Source: Stigonema ocellatum SAG 48.90 = DSM 106950 (GTDB taxonomy: Bacteria > Cyanobacteriota > Cyanobacteriia > Cyanobacteriales > Nostocaceae). Taken from it: DNA of 64,000 nt. Shown one piece after another: positions 17,046 to 26,008 of the stretch (positions are counted from its first letter, which is position 1; every line of letters starts with the position of its first letter). The translations under genes and the position numbers were made by a program. The stretch spans positions 1 to 64,000 of the forward strand of contig JADQBA010000036.1 of assembly GCA_016903675.1 (NCBI GenBank), given 5' to 3'. Under the pieces are notes generated by a model. It saw only the letters and a list, made by a program, of their open reading frames with translations, did not search any database and was not told the DNA's origin.

Positions 17046-19187
17046 ATGGTGGAGAAAGGCATTTCATCCTTACTAGCAGTGTCCAAGCGGCGAAGTTTGC
17101 CCGCCCTGGCTACTTTTGCGGCTGCGATTGGTGGAGCGATCGCGTACCTTGCGGTGACTCCACGTCTTTATGAAGCATCAGCACGACTCATGCTTGATGA
17201 CAAAAGAGTCAGCGTTTCCGACTTGGGTCGCGACCTCACACAACCGTCTTCTGGTGCACCTGCTGGTGTTAGCCCACTGGCTAACGAAGCAGAATTAGTC
17301 AAGTCGCAACGGGTTTTAGAACGAGCGATCGCCATCGTCAAATCCGAGTCCCAAAGTGATTCACGCAAAAGCACCCTCACAACTGGAGACCTAAGTAAAG
17401 GTTTGAAAGTAAAAATTGTTCCAGCCACCAATATTCTAGAGTTAAGTTATCAAAATAAAAACCCAATTGTAGCAGCTAAAGCGCTCAATGCCGTTTCTCA
17501 AGCAATGGTAGAAGATAATATTAAAACCATCAGTTCTGAAGCAACCAAAATCAGAGAATTTTTGCAAAAAGAGGTACCAAACGCTCGTCAGCAGCTGCTT
17601 GAGGCGGAAGCAGCAGAAAACAGATATAGACAACAAAGCGGCATTGTCGCCTTTGACGATCAAACCAAAAGTTTAGTACAGAGCTTAGCCACTTTAGAAG
17701 ACCAAGAACGTATCGTGGGTAGCCAACTACGGGAAGCGCGATCACTAGACGCATCCCTGCGGCAAATTACTGACACCAGTTCCCTCAACAAAGCCTACGC
17801 AACCGTACGCAGTGGTCAAGATGAAGAACTCAAAAAGTTACGAGCGAGGTTATCAGAATTAGAGGCAAAGCTAATAGAAGCGCGTCTGCACTACACAGAT
17901 AGCCATCCTACCGTCATCCAACTGCGTGGGCAACGAAACGCCATGCGTGCTGTATACACTCGTGAACTTGCACGTGTTTCACCCAGAAATCAAGCCATCA
18001 CTCCAAACAATATAGCAGGCGATCAACTCAGTCAAGACCTGACCTCCAAACTGATCATCAATGAAACTGAACGCTTGGCACTGGAAAACAAGCTCAAGCT
18101 CATCCAGTCAGAACGAGCAAACCTCCAAAGTCGCCTTGCACAACTACCAATGAAACAGCAACCATTGACTGCACTCACTCGCCAACGGGAAGAAGGCGCA
18201 GCATCCCTAAAGTTCCTGCAAAGCAAATTAGAAGAAGCACGCATTGCAGAGGCACAAAAGGTGAGCAACATTCAAGTTATTGAACCAGCTAAACCACCAA
18301 CAGTAGCCACCTCCCCCAGACGAACAGTGGTGCTGACGCTTGCTGCTACATTCGGATCTATCGTAGCCATTGGTGTTGTCCTACTACTAGAAGTCATGGA
18401 TAACACACTGCGCGACGCCTCCGAAGCAGAGGAACTGTTGAAGCTACCATTACTGGGAGTATTGCCGCAACTACCTCCCAAGACCCTCGGACTTCAGTCA
18501 TCTGAGCAATTCCTAGACAATGTTGGCTTGGTTGAGCCTTACCGCATGCTCTTCAAAACCCTAGAGTTTCGCAGTGCTAACACCTTGCGGATAATTGTTG
18601 TCAGCAGCACCATCTCCGGCGAGGGTAAGTCAGTAGTATCCTCCCACTTAGCCGCCGTCTCAGCTATGTTGTCTTGGCGAACATTGCTCATTGACGCTGA
18701 TTTGCGTAGACCAGTGCAGCACAAGCTGTTCAAATTACCTTTTACCGAAGGACTTACGGATGTCATTGCAGGGGAAAAATCCTTGCTGGATGCAGTGCAA
18801 CCCACAGATATTGATAACCTCAATGTGTTGGCTTGTGGCGAACTACGAGGACGACCCTCCCAGTTACTAGAGTCAGTCGCCATGAAGTCTCTCATAGAAG
18901 AAGCAGCTAAAAACTACGAATTAGTTATCATAGATACACCACCACTCAGTGCATGTGCTGATGCGGCAACATTAAGTCGGTATAGCGACGGTATTATGAT
19001 GGTCACACGTCCTAGCTTCACCATCAAGGAGGTACTCTCAAGAGCAGTATCAGAATTAACACAAAATCGAATACCAATCTTGGGAGTCGTGGTGAATGGA
19101 ATGACAAGTTTGACAGAAGATTATTACCGCTATCCCGTTGATCGTTACCAACCTGTGAGGAGTTTGGCTGCTCTTGGGGACGAATAA
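17046..19187 (+). CDS. Polysaccharide chain-length determinant / BY-type tyrosine autokinase (Wzz-Wzc)
   Basis: This 713-residue inner-membrane protein regulates polymerisation and export of surface polysaccharide. A first membrane helix lies near residues 20-40. A long periplasmic coiled-coil region follows (ARQQLLEAEAAENRYRQQSG; LSELEAKLIEARL), and a second helix lies near 425-450 (VVLTLAATFGSIVAIGVVLL). The cytosolic kinase has Walker A in STISGEGKSVVSSHLA (~520-535), Walker A' LLIDADLRRP (~548) and Walker B LVIIDTPP (~626). A C-terminal tyrosine cluster (EDYYRYPVDRYQP, ~692-704) is the expected autophosphorylation site. ATG 17046 follows an AGGAGAAT site. Confidence 0.94.
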   Translation: MVEKGISSLLAVSKRRSLPALATFAAAIGGAIAYLAVTPRLYEASARLMLDDKRVSVSDLGRDLTQPSSGAPAGVSPLANEAELVKSQRVLERAIAIVKSESQSDSRKSTLTTGDLSKGLKVKIVPATNILELSYQNKNPIVAAKALNAVSQAMVEDNIKTISSEATKIREFLQKEVPNARQQLLEAEAAENRYRQQSGIVAFDDQTKSLVQSLATLEDQERIVGSQLREARSLDASLRQITDTSSLNKAYATVRSGQDEELKKLRARLSELEAKLIEARLHYTDSHPTVIQLRGQRNAMRAVYTRELARVSPRNQAITPNNIAGDQLSQDLTSKLIINETERLALENKLKLIQSERANLQSRLAQLPMKQQPLTALTRQREEGAASLKFLQSKLEEARIAEAQKVSNIQVIEPAKPPTVATSPRRTVVLTLAATFGSIVAIGVVLLLEVMDNTLRDASEAEELLKLPLLGVLPQLPPKTLGLQSSEQFLDNVGLVEPYRMLFKTLEFRSANTLRIIVVSSTISGEGKSVVSSHLAAVSAMLSWRTLLIDADLRRPVQHKLFKLPFTEGLTDVIAGEKSLLDAVQPTDIDNLNVLACGELRGRPSQLLESVAMKSLIEEAAKNYELVIIDTPPLSACADAATLSRYSDGIMMVTRPSFTIKEVLSRAVSELTQNRIPILGVVVNGMTSLTEDYYRYPVDRYQPVRSLAALGDE

Positions 19188-19241
19188 TTCGTAATGAATG
19201 ATGGACTAAAAAAATGGGCGTTGCTGAATCTTGGCATGAAA

Positions 19242-19344
19242 CCTCACGCAAAGGCAAGGCAGGCAGAGCGCCGGCTTCCGGCGATCTGAACTGCCGCGCA
19301 AAGGCGCAAAGTTTTCCTTCGCGTCTTTGCGTCTTTGCGTGAGG
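19242..19344. repeat. 103-bp inverted-repeat element before the polymerase gene
   Basis: Ends CCTCACGCAAAG and CTTTGCGTGAGG are perfect 12-bp inverted repeats. Inside is a small palindrome GCCGGCTTCCGGC and further CAAAGGCGCAAAG / CTTTGCGTC pairs. Its right end lies eight bases from the ATG of the next gene, so the element supplies most of that leader. Confidence 0.75.
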
Positions 19345-19352
19345 CTTAAATT

Positions 19353-20789
19353 ATGGTCAAAATATTGACAAATCAACCCTCAAGCCCCTCCTCTCGTCTG
19401 ACATTCTGGGTTGGGTTGGCAGGAATGGGGATTGGTGTAGCTGTAGGATTTGGAGCAGGTGTTAACCCTTTTTACGTGGGTTTAGTTTTAGGCGCATTGT
19501 CAGCTGTTGTCTATTTTTTTACCAAGTTTGAACAAGCGGTAATGGGTCTATTAATCCTGCGTTCTTCTTTGGATATTTTCACCACAAGCCTCGTTCCAGG
19601 GGCATTTAAGCAGATACCTGCTGCTTTTGGTATTGGGCTTGAAGCCCTGGTTTTGCTTTATGTAATTGTGCTTTTACTTACTGGTAAGCGTGTACGTACT
19701 GATGGCTTCTGGTGGTTCTTTGCAGGTTGGGTAGCACTACAGGGTCTGTGGCTGATACTCTTGGTTCTTGGAGGGTTGGGGTTTGGTGCTTCGTTTTTGC
19801 CAAATAGTCTGCGGGAATGGATACGTCTGTCTTCGTTCCCTATGGTTTACTTGCTGGTGATGCAACTCAAGGGCAAAATCCACCCGGAAAAAGTTATTTC
19901 TCTGCTGTTTTTCAGTCTGATCTCACCGCTGGCGATCGCGTTAATCCAAATATTCTTGCCTTCAGTCATACCGCCTCTAGTGGCTGGTGACTCGTTATCT
20001 GAAGGAGTTCGCATCAACGGTACTTTCGGACACCCCAATAGTTTTGCAGTCTATCTATTGTTATTCATTGGTTTAACCTGTTGGAAATTAACCTATTCCA
20101 CGCGACGTTTACCTTGGTTTGTTTTACTAGGTTTACTTGTCTTTGTCTTTTCCACCACCAGAACCATGATTGCCTTAGTGATGCTTTGCGTCTTTGTGAT
20201 CGTGATGATTGCCCCTAAATTAAGTATAACGAACCTCATTGGTGGGATATTACTGTTTGCCATAGTCATAGGTCTATTCGCCAGTACAGACTTTGGACAA
20301 CAACGCCTCGCCTCCATCGCTAACACACCCCTCCTGAATCCGGACATTGACGCATCCCGCGCCATTTTGCTTTCTCAAACTGACTACAACAGTTTCAACT
20401 GGCGGATTGCCCAATGGACGACTTTGCTTCAAGCATGGCGTGAGTATCCCATCCTTGGTTACGGGTTGGGACTAAGTATATTTTTGGTTCCTAATAGTCT
20501 TCTTCCTCATAATGATTATGTACGTGTTTTGGTGGAAGGAGGAGTGGTGGGTCTAGTGACTCTTCTGGTATTTTTCGTAGCACAGATTGTGCGCCTAGTT
20601 CAGTTACTTCGGCATACACCTGGTAATAGTACTCAGTATCAATTGTGTTTGATTGTGTTAGCTGTTTTCCTGTCCACACCCATAGGGATGCTTAGCGAGA
20701 ACATCTGGGTTTGCACTGCTTTCTATTTCTATTATTGGACTGTGTTTGCAGTTTGTGGCTGGAACTGGGAGGAGAATTATGAATTATGA
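19353..20789 (+). CDS. O-antigen ligase/polymerase family membrane protein (Wzy-like)
   Basis: A 478-residue protein with 10-12 hydrophobic helices. It has the signature loop of the Wzy_C/O-antigen ligase family: GVRINGTFGHPNSFAVYLLL, then HNDYVRVLVEGGVVGLV near residue 390. It would polymerise or ligate repeat units on the periplasmic face. It sits between the Wzc-like kinase and more glycosyltransferases, consistent with a Wzy-dependent exopolysaccharide pathway. Its last codons (NYEL-stop) are made by the AATTATG repeat at 20774-20804, so the native C-terminus has probably been replaced. Confidence 0.9.
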   Translation: MVKILTNQPSSPSSRLTFWVGLAGMGIGVAVGFGAGVNPFYVGLVLGALSAVVYFFTKFEQAVMGLLILRSSLDIFTTSLVPGAFKQIPAAFGIGLEALVLLYVIVLLLTGKRVRTDGFWWFFAGWVALQGLWLILLVLGGLGFGASFLPNSLREWIRLSSFPMVYLLVMQLKGKIHPEKVISLLFFSLISPLAIALIQIFLPSVIPPLVAGDSLSEGVRINGTFGHPNSFAVYLLLFIGLTCWKLTYSTRRLPWFVLLGLLVFVFSTTRTMIALVMLCVFVIVMIAPKLSITNLIGGILLFAIVIGLFASTDFGQQRLASIANTPLLNPDIDASRAILLSQTDYNSFNWRIAQWTTLLQAWREYPILGYGLGLSIFLVPNSLLPHNDYVRVLVEGGVVGLVTLLVFFVAQIVRLVQLLRHTPGNSTQYQLCLIVLAVFLSTPIGMLSENIWVCTAFYFYYWTVFAVCGWNWEENYEL

Positions 20790-20804
20790 ATTATGAATTA
20801 TGAA
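20774..20804 (+). repeat. STRR (AATTATG)n bridging two genes
   Basis: Four heptamer copies span the gene junction. They encode NYEL and the TGA stop of the polymerase gene, and then the ATG and first codons (MNYE) of the next glycosyltransferase, leaving 3 bp between genes. Confidence 0.9.
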
Positions 20805-21950
20805 TGGGAACGACGCTACCGAGTTGTTTTGGTTCATCCGAGTGCGGGGGTTAACTGGAGTGGTGGTTCGGAGATTTTTGCTATAGAACTAGCTAAGCGA
20901 CTAGGTAGTTACTTTGATGTGGAACTTTTGAGTGGTGCTGAATGCGGTTCTTTCTGCCATCTGGCTGGTGGTATTCCTCGGGTTCATGCCTATGATATGG
21001 TACGCCATCCTCTGATTGCTCCTCTACTGCATCGCTTTGCGACTCACCCGGAAATCGTTATTGAACATCTCACCAGTTTCTTACCCTGCGCCCTCCGCTT
21101 ATTACGTCGTTCGGCAGACCTGATATTTCCTTGTAATGATTATGGTGGAATGGCTATGGCTGCTTTTGTCAGGGCGATTAAGGGGACTCCGATACTTTTT
21201 ACTGAACATGTTGGTTTAATGGGAGGTGGGCGATCGCTCTCTCGCAATCTACGTTTTCGACCTGATAGACTGGTAGTTTTCTCGGAAACCGTGGCGGCGT
21301 TTGCCCATAGTCTGCGACCAAGCCTACCTGTCAGCATCATTCCCAACGGTGTAGACCTTGACCAATTTACACCTGAGGGAACTCGCATAGATTTTGACCT
21401 TCCAAAACCAGTGGTTCTATGTGTAGCCGGACTCAAGCGCAACAGTCACAAGCGCGTTGAACTGGCAATGGAAGCAGTAGCGCGTCTACCTGATGCCAGT
21501 CTTTTATTGTGTGGCGATGGTATTGACCGTGATTACTTTCAGGTTCTGGGTGATGAGTTACTCGGTTCAGAACGCTTCGCCATTCGTAGTTTCTCCTATG
21601 AGCAAATGCCCAAAGTCTATCGGAGTGCGGATGCATTTACGCTTCCTTCTATTGATGAGGCATTTGGGCTTGCCTATTTGGAGGCGATGGCAAGTGGTTT
21701 ACCTGTGGTGGCTACTGATGATGAGATGCGGCGTTATATTGTTGCCGATGGTGGTATATTATGTGATGTAAGCAATCCAGACACTTACGCGGATGCACTG
21801 ACAGAAGTTCTAAGTGGATGGGGACAGAAACCTCGACTGAACGCCTTGCGCTTCAGTTGGGACGCAGTGGCATTAAGCTACCGCGATGTGATTTTAGAAA
21901 CGATTGTGCAGTCCAAACTAGAGTTGTCGGTACAAACCGATAAAATTTAG
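20793..21950 (+). CDS. Glycosyltransferase, GT4 type (third)
   Basis: A 385-residue GT-B enzyme. The N-terminal half begins VVLVHPSAGVNWSGGSEIFA. The donor half has PVVLCVAGLKRNSHKR, SLLLCGDGIDRDYF and the E-x7-E motif DEAFGLAYLEAMASGLPVVA. The ATG at 20793 lies within the AATTATG repeat and is the only in-frame start before the conserved region; no Shine-Dalgarno separate from the upstream GGAGGAG (20768-20774) is visible. Translational coupling to the upstream gene is likely. The acceptor sugar is unknown. Confidence 0.9.
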   Translation: MNYEWERRYRVVLVHPSAGVNWSGGSEIFAIELAKRLGSYFDVELLSGAECGSFCHLAGGIPRVHAYDMVRHPLIAPLLHRFATHPEIVIEHLTSFLPCALRLLRRSADLIFPCNDYGGMAMAAFVRAIKGTPILFTEHVGLMGGGRSLSRNLRFRPDRLVVFSETVAAFAHSLRPSLPVSIIPNGVDLDQFTPEGTRIDFDLPKPVVLCVAGLKRNSHKRVELAMEAVARLPDASLLLCGDGIDRDYFQVLGDELLGSERFAIRSFSYEQMPKVYRSADAFTLPSIDEAFGLAYLEAMASGLPVVATDDEMRRYIVADGGILCDVSNPDTYADALTEVLSGWGQKPRLNALRFSWDAVALSYRDVILETIVQSKLELSVQTDKI

Positions 21951-21959
21951 GGGTTTATC

Positions 21960-22925
21960 ATGCCGAAGGTGTCTATAGTTATCCCAGCCTACAATGCTAT
22001 TGCCTATCTTCCAGAGGCTGTAGACAGCGTTCTCCAGCAGACATTTACTGATTTTGAAGTGTTAATTGTTGATGATGGTAGTTCTGATGGCACTGTGGAA
22101 TGGGCGAATCAAATGACAGATCCGCGAGTTAGAGTGATTTCCCAAACAAATCAGGGTTCTTCTGGGGCACGTAATACAGGTATTACGGCTGCGAAGGGAG
22201 AGTATATAGCGCTTCTGGATGCGGATGATTTGTGGGAACCCACTAAATTAGAAAAGCAATTACGTTATTTGTCAGAAAACCCATCAGTGGGTCTGGTAGA
22301 TACTTGGACAATTTTAGTTGACCAGCAAGGTAAGTCTATGGGCAAAGTCGTTGTTTCCTATGCAGAGTCGGATAATGTCTGGAAGCAGCTTGTGCAGTTT
22401 AAAACAGTATGTTGTTGTGACAGTACACCTGTGATTCGTCGCAGTTGTTTTGAAACTGTAGGGTTGTTTAATGGAGATTTGCGGTTTCTGGAAGATTTAG
22501 ATTTGTGGATTCGTCTGGCTTCTCGCTATACCTTTGGAGTGGTGAAGGAACCCTTGGTTCGCTATCGACAGCATCCAGGTAGTAAGTCCACCAATTGTCA
22601 AGGAACTTTAGAGGCTTTTCGGACAATTATTGAGAAAGCTTTTGAGTCTGTGTCAGCAGAATTACTACCTTTAAGAGAACGAGGATATGGTCGTGTGAAT
22701 CTTTATCTGGCTTGGAAAGCAATCAATAATCAGGATTACCAACAGGCACTTCATTTTAATCGTCAAGCCATTGCTCATTATCCGCAACTACTTTTATCTT
22801 GGAACTATATCCGTCAGACCATAGCTTTAGCCCTGCTGAAACAATTCGGTTCTCAAAACTACGACAGAGTGCGATCGGTCATTCATACCATAAGACGGAG
22901 AGGAATTATGAATTATGAATTATGA
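21960..22925 (+). CDS. Glycosyltransferase, GT2 type
   Basis: A 321-residue GT-A enzyme beginning VSIVIPAYNAIAYLPEAVDS, with LIVDDGSSDGT and the metal-binding DXD-like ALLDADDLWEP. An inverting transfer of a sugar from a nucleotide-sugar is expected. It starts 9 bp after the preceding gene. It is a close paralogue of the gene at 23259, so the pair arose by tandem duplication. The C-terminal IMNYEL-stop comes from an AATTATG repeat, as in the polymerase gene. Confidence 0.92.
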   Translation: MPKVSIVIPAYNAIAYLPEAVDSVLQQTFTDFEVLIVDDGSSDGTVEWANQMTDPRVRVISQTNQGSSGARNTGITAAKGEYIALLDADDLWEPTKLEKQLRYLSENPSVGLVDTWTILVDQQGKSMGKVVVSYAESDNVWKQLVQFKTVCCCDSTPVIRRSCFETVGLFNGDLRFLEDLDLWIRLASRYTFGVVKEPLVRYRQHPGSKSTNCQGTLEAFRTIIEKAFESVSAELLPLRERGYGRVNLYLAWKAINNQDYQQALHFNRQAIAHYPQLLLSWNYIRQTIALALLKQFGSQNYDRVRSVIHTIRRRGIMNYEL

Positions 22926-23258
22926 ATTATGAAGGTAAGTAGGTAGGTGCAAATAAACATAACAATAGGAATCATAAATGATTTATGAAAAATTTTAATG
23001 TAGGGTGGGCATTGCCCACCATATGCCAATACGGTTCACTTAAGGATCGTTTGTGGAGATTTCACAGGTGTAAAGACGCGATTAATCGCGTCTCTACTGA
23101 ACCGTATTGCACCATATGAGGCTTTTGGTGGGCATTGCCCACCCTACGTATGTCAAAATAGGGAGTGGGGAGTAGGGAATGAGAATTTCGCTTATTACGG
23201 TTGTCAATGCAAATTGGTATTAATTTTTTCATAATTCATAATTCATAATTCATAAAAT
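22926..23258. repeat. Nested palindromes between two GT2 genes
   Basis: Outer arms start with GTAGGGTGGGCATTGCCCACC (23000) and end with its complement (to 23147), and continue inward with CAATACGGTTCA / TGAACCGTATTG. In the centre sits a copy of the 28-bp GACGCGATTAATCGCGTC palindrome (23070-23097). AATTCAT heptamers follow at 23230-23257, ending next to the start codon of the second GT2 gene. No gene is visible. Confidence 0.82.
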
Positions 23259-24248
23259 ATGCCGAAAGTTTCTGTTGTGACCCCTGCTTACAATGCTATG
23301 AAATATCTCCCTGAAACTCTGGAGAGTGCTTTGCAGCAGACGTTTACGGATTTTGAAGTATTGATTGTTAATGATGGTAGTTCCGATGGAATTGTTGAAT
23401 GGAGTTCTCAGATAACCGACCCGCGAGTCAAAGTGATTTCGCAAGAAAATCAAGGTACAGCTGCGGCACGCAATAGGGGTATTAGTGAATCTAAAGGCGA
23501 GTATATTGCCTTCTTAGATGCTGATGATATTTGGGAACCAACGAAGTTAGAAAAACAAGTTTATTGCTTGGACAATAATCCCTTGGTCGGTCTGGTGGAT
23601 ACTTGGATAGCTTTCATCGATGAAAGCGGCAAACCCACAGGCTATATAATGAAGCCCGATGCAGAGGGTAATGTATACAAGAAAGTCGTTGAATCCTGTG
23701 ACAGTACAGTTTGTTGTGGAAGTTCACCAATGATTCGTCGTTCTTGTTTTGATACCGTTGGCTTATTTGATCGGGATAGCTACATAGAAGATGTAGATAT
23801 GTGGATACGTATTGCTATTCGCTATCACTATGGATTAGTAAAAGAACCTTTGGTTAGATATCGACTGCACCCTAATAACAAGTCAAAAGATTGCCAGTCC
23901 ATGTTACAGGGTTTTCGGCAGTTAATCGAGAAAACATATCAGTCGCTGCCAACAGAGATACTCTATTTAAGAGGTAGAAGTTATGGTCGAGTATATATCT
24001 TTCTCGTCGGCAGAGCTATAGAAACTGAAGATTATAAACTCGCAACTCATTATCTACAGCAGGCGATCGCACACTATCCGCAACTACTTTTCCGTCCGTG
24101 GTTTATGCGCCTAAGTTTAGCTGTTGCAGTCTTAAAGTGGTTTGGACCTCAGGGCTATAATAGAGTACGAAACTTTAATCGTGCTTTACGTCGGCGCATA
24201 TCCAGTCTTGTAAATATTAGTTTTTTACGTCACAAAACTTCGACTTAA
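23259..24248 (+). CDS. Glycosyltransferase, GT2 type (tandem paralogue)
   Basis: A 329-residue GT-A enzyme with VSVVTPAYNAMKYLPETLES, LIVNDGSSDGI and the AFLDADDIWEP metal site. It matches the preceding GT2 gene almost codon by codon over its length, including CCGSSPMIRRSCFDTVGLFD versus CCDSTPVIRRSCFETVGLFN. The C-terminal ~30 residues differ, since the first gene's end was overwritten by a repeat. The 333-bp spacer between the two is pure repeat DNA. Confidence 0.92.
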   Translation: MPKVSVVTPAYNAMKYLPETLESALQQTFTDFEVLIVNDGSSDGIVEWSSQITDPRVKVISQENQGTAAARNRGISESKGEYIAFLDADDIWEPTKLEKQVYCLDNNPLVGLVDTWIAFIDESGKPTGYIMKPDAEGNVYKKVVESCDSTVCCGSSPMIRRSCFDTVGLFDRDSYIEDVDMWIRIAIRYHYGLVKEPLVRYRLHPNNKSKDCQSMLQGFRQLIEKTYQSLPTEILYLRGRSYGRVYIFLVGRAIETEDYKLATHYLQQAIAHYPQLLFRPWFMRLSLAVAVLKWFGPQGYNRVRNFNRALRRRISSLVNISFLRHKTST

Positions 24249-24345
24249 CACATGGAAGGATTTGATTGAAATTTCATCTGCGTACCCTCCGGGAAGCAGC
24301 CCTTGGGGCGTCTACATCTGCGTTCATCTGCGGTTAAATAACTAC

Positions 24346-24596
24346 TAGGACCAGCCCTTTCAAGGTGCAAGTCGTAAGACTTGGATTTCCGAATCCCAAG
24401 GGGAGACGCTGCGCGAACGTGTTTTTCGCGTCTAGCCTGCGGCAACGCCTAACGGCGAACGCGGTTTAAAAATCTTTTTGAACCACGTTCGCCGTCAGGC
24501 GTGCCGAAGGCAAGGCACGAAGAACACGAAGAAGAAATGTCGAAAATTGGACGTGATTTTCCCAATTTTTTACCCACCTTGAAAGGGCTAGTCCTA
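24346..24596. mobile_element. MITE-like element, copy 2, with target duplication
   Basis: Terminal inverted repeats match at 21 of 22 positions (TAGGACCAGCCC... at the left, ...GGGCTAGTCCTA at the right). The element is flanked on both sides by ACTAC (24341-24345 and 24597-24601), a 5-bp target duplication. It is 251 bp long and has no ORF. The interior shares the AAGGGGAGACGCTG and TTTAAAAATCTTTTTGAACC modules with copy 1. Confidence 0.82.
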
Positions 24597-24605
24597 ACTA
24601 CGTCC

Positions 24606-24638
24606 AGAAACCCGGTTTCTTTAAGAAACCGGGTTTCT
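24606..24638. repeat. AGAAACCCGGTTTCT palindrome
   Basis: A simple 33-bp palindromic repeat lies just outside the MITE copy. It is the uninterrupted form of the outer unit at 1053-1111 and a relative of 33290-33322. Confidence 0.85.
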
Positions 24639-24685
24639 AAGACCTCAGTACTTACCCTGAACCATATTGCGCTAAAAACCATGAA

Positions 24686-25786
24686 TTACGAATTACGAAT
24701 TATTAATCTTCGTCTCATAATTGAAAGTAAGGGTTTTTCTAAATAGAGATACATAGCACAACCTACCATTAAGGCGATAACCGCATTGAAAATGGCAAAA
24801 AGACTAAAAACTAGGGAATTTTGAGTCAAAAAATTCACCATTCCTAGCTTGATGACAGCCTTTGTTAAGTGATTAATGACAAAACCATGTATTAGATAAA
24901 TAGAGTATGAGGCATCACCTAAGAAAATCAAAGTAGGAGAAATAGTCAATGATTTACTCATTTCCAAGGCTACAGCACCGATAGTCAGTATCATAAAAGG
25001 CAGACCAAATGTAACAACGCTAGATAATGGGAGAATTTTTTCATGATAATTTATGGCTGATAAGGTATAGAGAAACAAACCTACATAGAGTATCAAGCTG
25101 CCATAACTGATTTCATATTTCGATACAAAATAAGCAGCTAAAGCTCCAAAAATGAATTCAAGATTCAGTTCACTAAAAAGTAAATGAAGAAGATAACTAT
25201 GTTTAGGAAACTCGATGATACCGAGGAAATTGAGAAATATGATTGATAGCCATGTGAAAATGATTGGTAGAAAAAAATTATGTTTTAGACAGATTAATAA
25301 GCAAAACATCAGGTAGAAAAAAATCTCATAGCTCAGTGTCCAGCTAACACCTAGAAAGCTAGAGGAAAGGAGAACTCTGTCTTGAGGAATTAGTAGATAA
25401 GCTTTGATAAGTTCAATTAAGCCATATTGATGTGTTTCTGAGGAAAATATATTTAGAGAGGATAACAGTTTACCTGTCAAAACTACCCAATAGATTGGGT
25501 AGATTCGCATAAATCTTTTTAAGATAAATCCTCTGAATTTAATTTGTTTAGCAATATCCTTCCTGTGAGTATAAAATATAATAAATCCGCTTAATACAAA
25601 AAAGAAGTCTACTCCCGAACCTCCAAAACTAAATATATCAGATAAAAAATCTCGAGCCAGATTTATGTGAAATATGAGACTACCGTGAGCAAGTACCACT
25701 AGTAATGAAGCCAAACCTCGAAAAACTTGTATGAGATTTAGCTTTTTTTTTGAAACAAATTTTTCTTGATTGGCAGTATTCTGCAT
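24686..25786 (-). CDS. Acyltransferase 3 family (OafA-like) membrane protein
   Basis: A 366-residue protein with about ten transmembrane helices. Family hallmarks are the N-terminal RGLASLLVVLAHGS (conserved His) and GVDFFFVLSGFIIFY. These proteins O-acylate sugars of surface polysaccharides, so a role in decorating the polysaccharide made by the neighbouring cluster is likely. It is on the opposite strand and noticeably richer in A/T (Lys, Ile, Phe, Leu codons) than its neighbours, suggesting later acquisition. The end LIIRNS-stop is encoded by AATTACG-type repeat DNA. Confidence 0.9.
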   Translation of the reverse strand: MQNTANQEKFVSKKKLNLIQVFRGLASLLVVLAHGSLIFHINLARDFLSDIFSFGGSGVDFFFVLSGFIIFYTHRKDIAKQIKFRGFILKRFMRIYPIYWVVLTGKLLSSLNIFSSETHQYGLIELIKAYLLIPQDRVLLSSSFLGVSWTLSYEIFFYLMFCLLICLKHNFFLPIIFTWLSIIFLNFLGIIEFPKHSYLLHLLFSELNLEFIFGALAAYFVSKYEISYGSLILYVGLFLYTLSAINYHEKILPLSSVVTFGLPFMILTIGAVALEMSKSLTISPTLIFLGDASYSIYLIHGFVINHLTKAVIKLGMVNFLTQNSLVFSLFAIFNAVIALMVGCAMYLYLEKPLLSIMRRRLIIRNS

Positions 25787-25818
25787 AGGGTTTTATAATT
25801 AAAACTAGCAACCTACAC

Positions 25819-25935
25819 GCCTAGGAATAAATTCCTAGGCTAAGAGCTGAAGTCGGCTTAAGCCGACTAGAACTTTCAGGAATTTAGTCCGTTTCAACGG
25901 ACTTGAGCTTTGAGCCTTGAACTTGAGTTCAAGGC
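25819..25935. repeat. Run of three different short palindromes
   Basis: GCCTAGGAAT/ATTCCTAGGC (25819-25840), AGTCGGCTTAAGCCGACT (25851-25868) and AGTCCGTTTCAACGGACT (25886-25903) follow one another, then a CTTGAACTTGAGTTCAAG stretch. They lie between divergent genes, so both promoters must fit around them. Confidence 0.8.
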
Positions 25936-26008
25936 AAAGAGTGTAGAATGAAATAGCCCTGCAACCATAACTGCAACGATAATCACTTTTTCAACTTTAC
26001 GCAAGATA

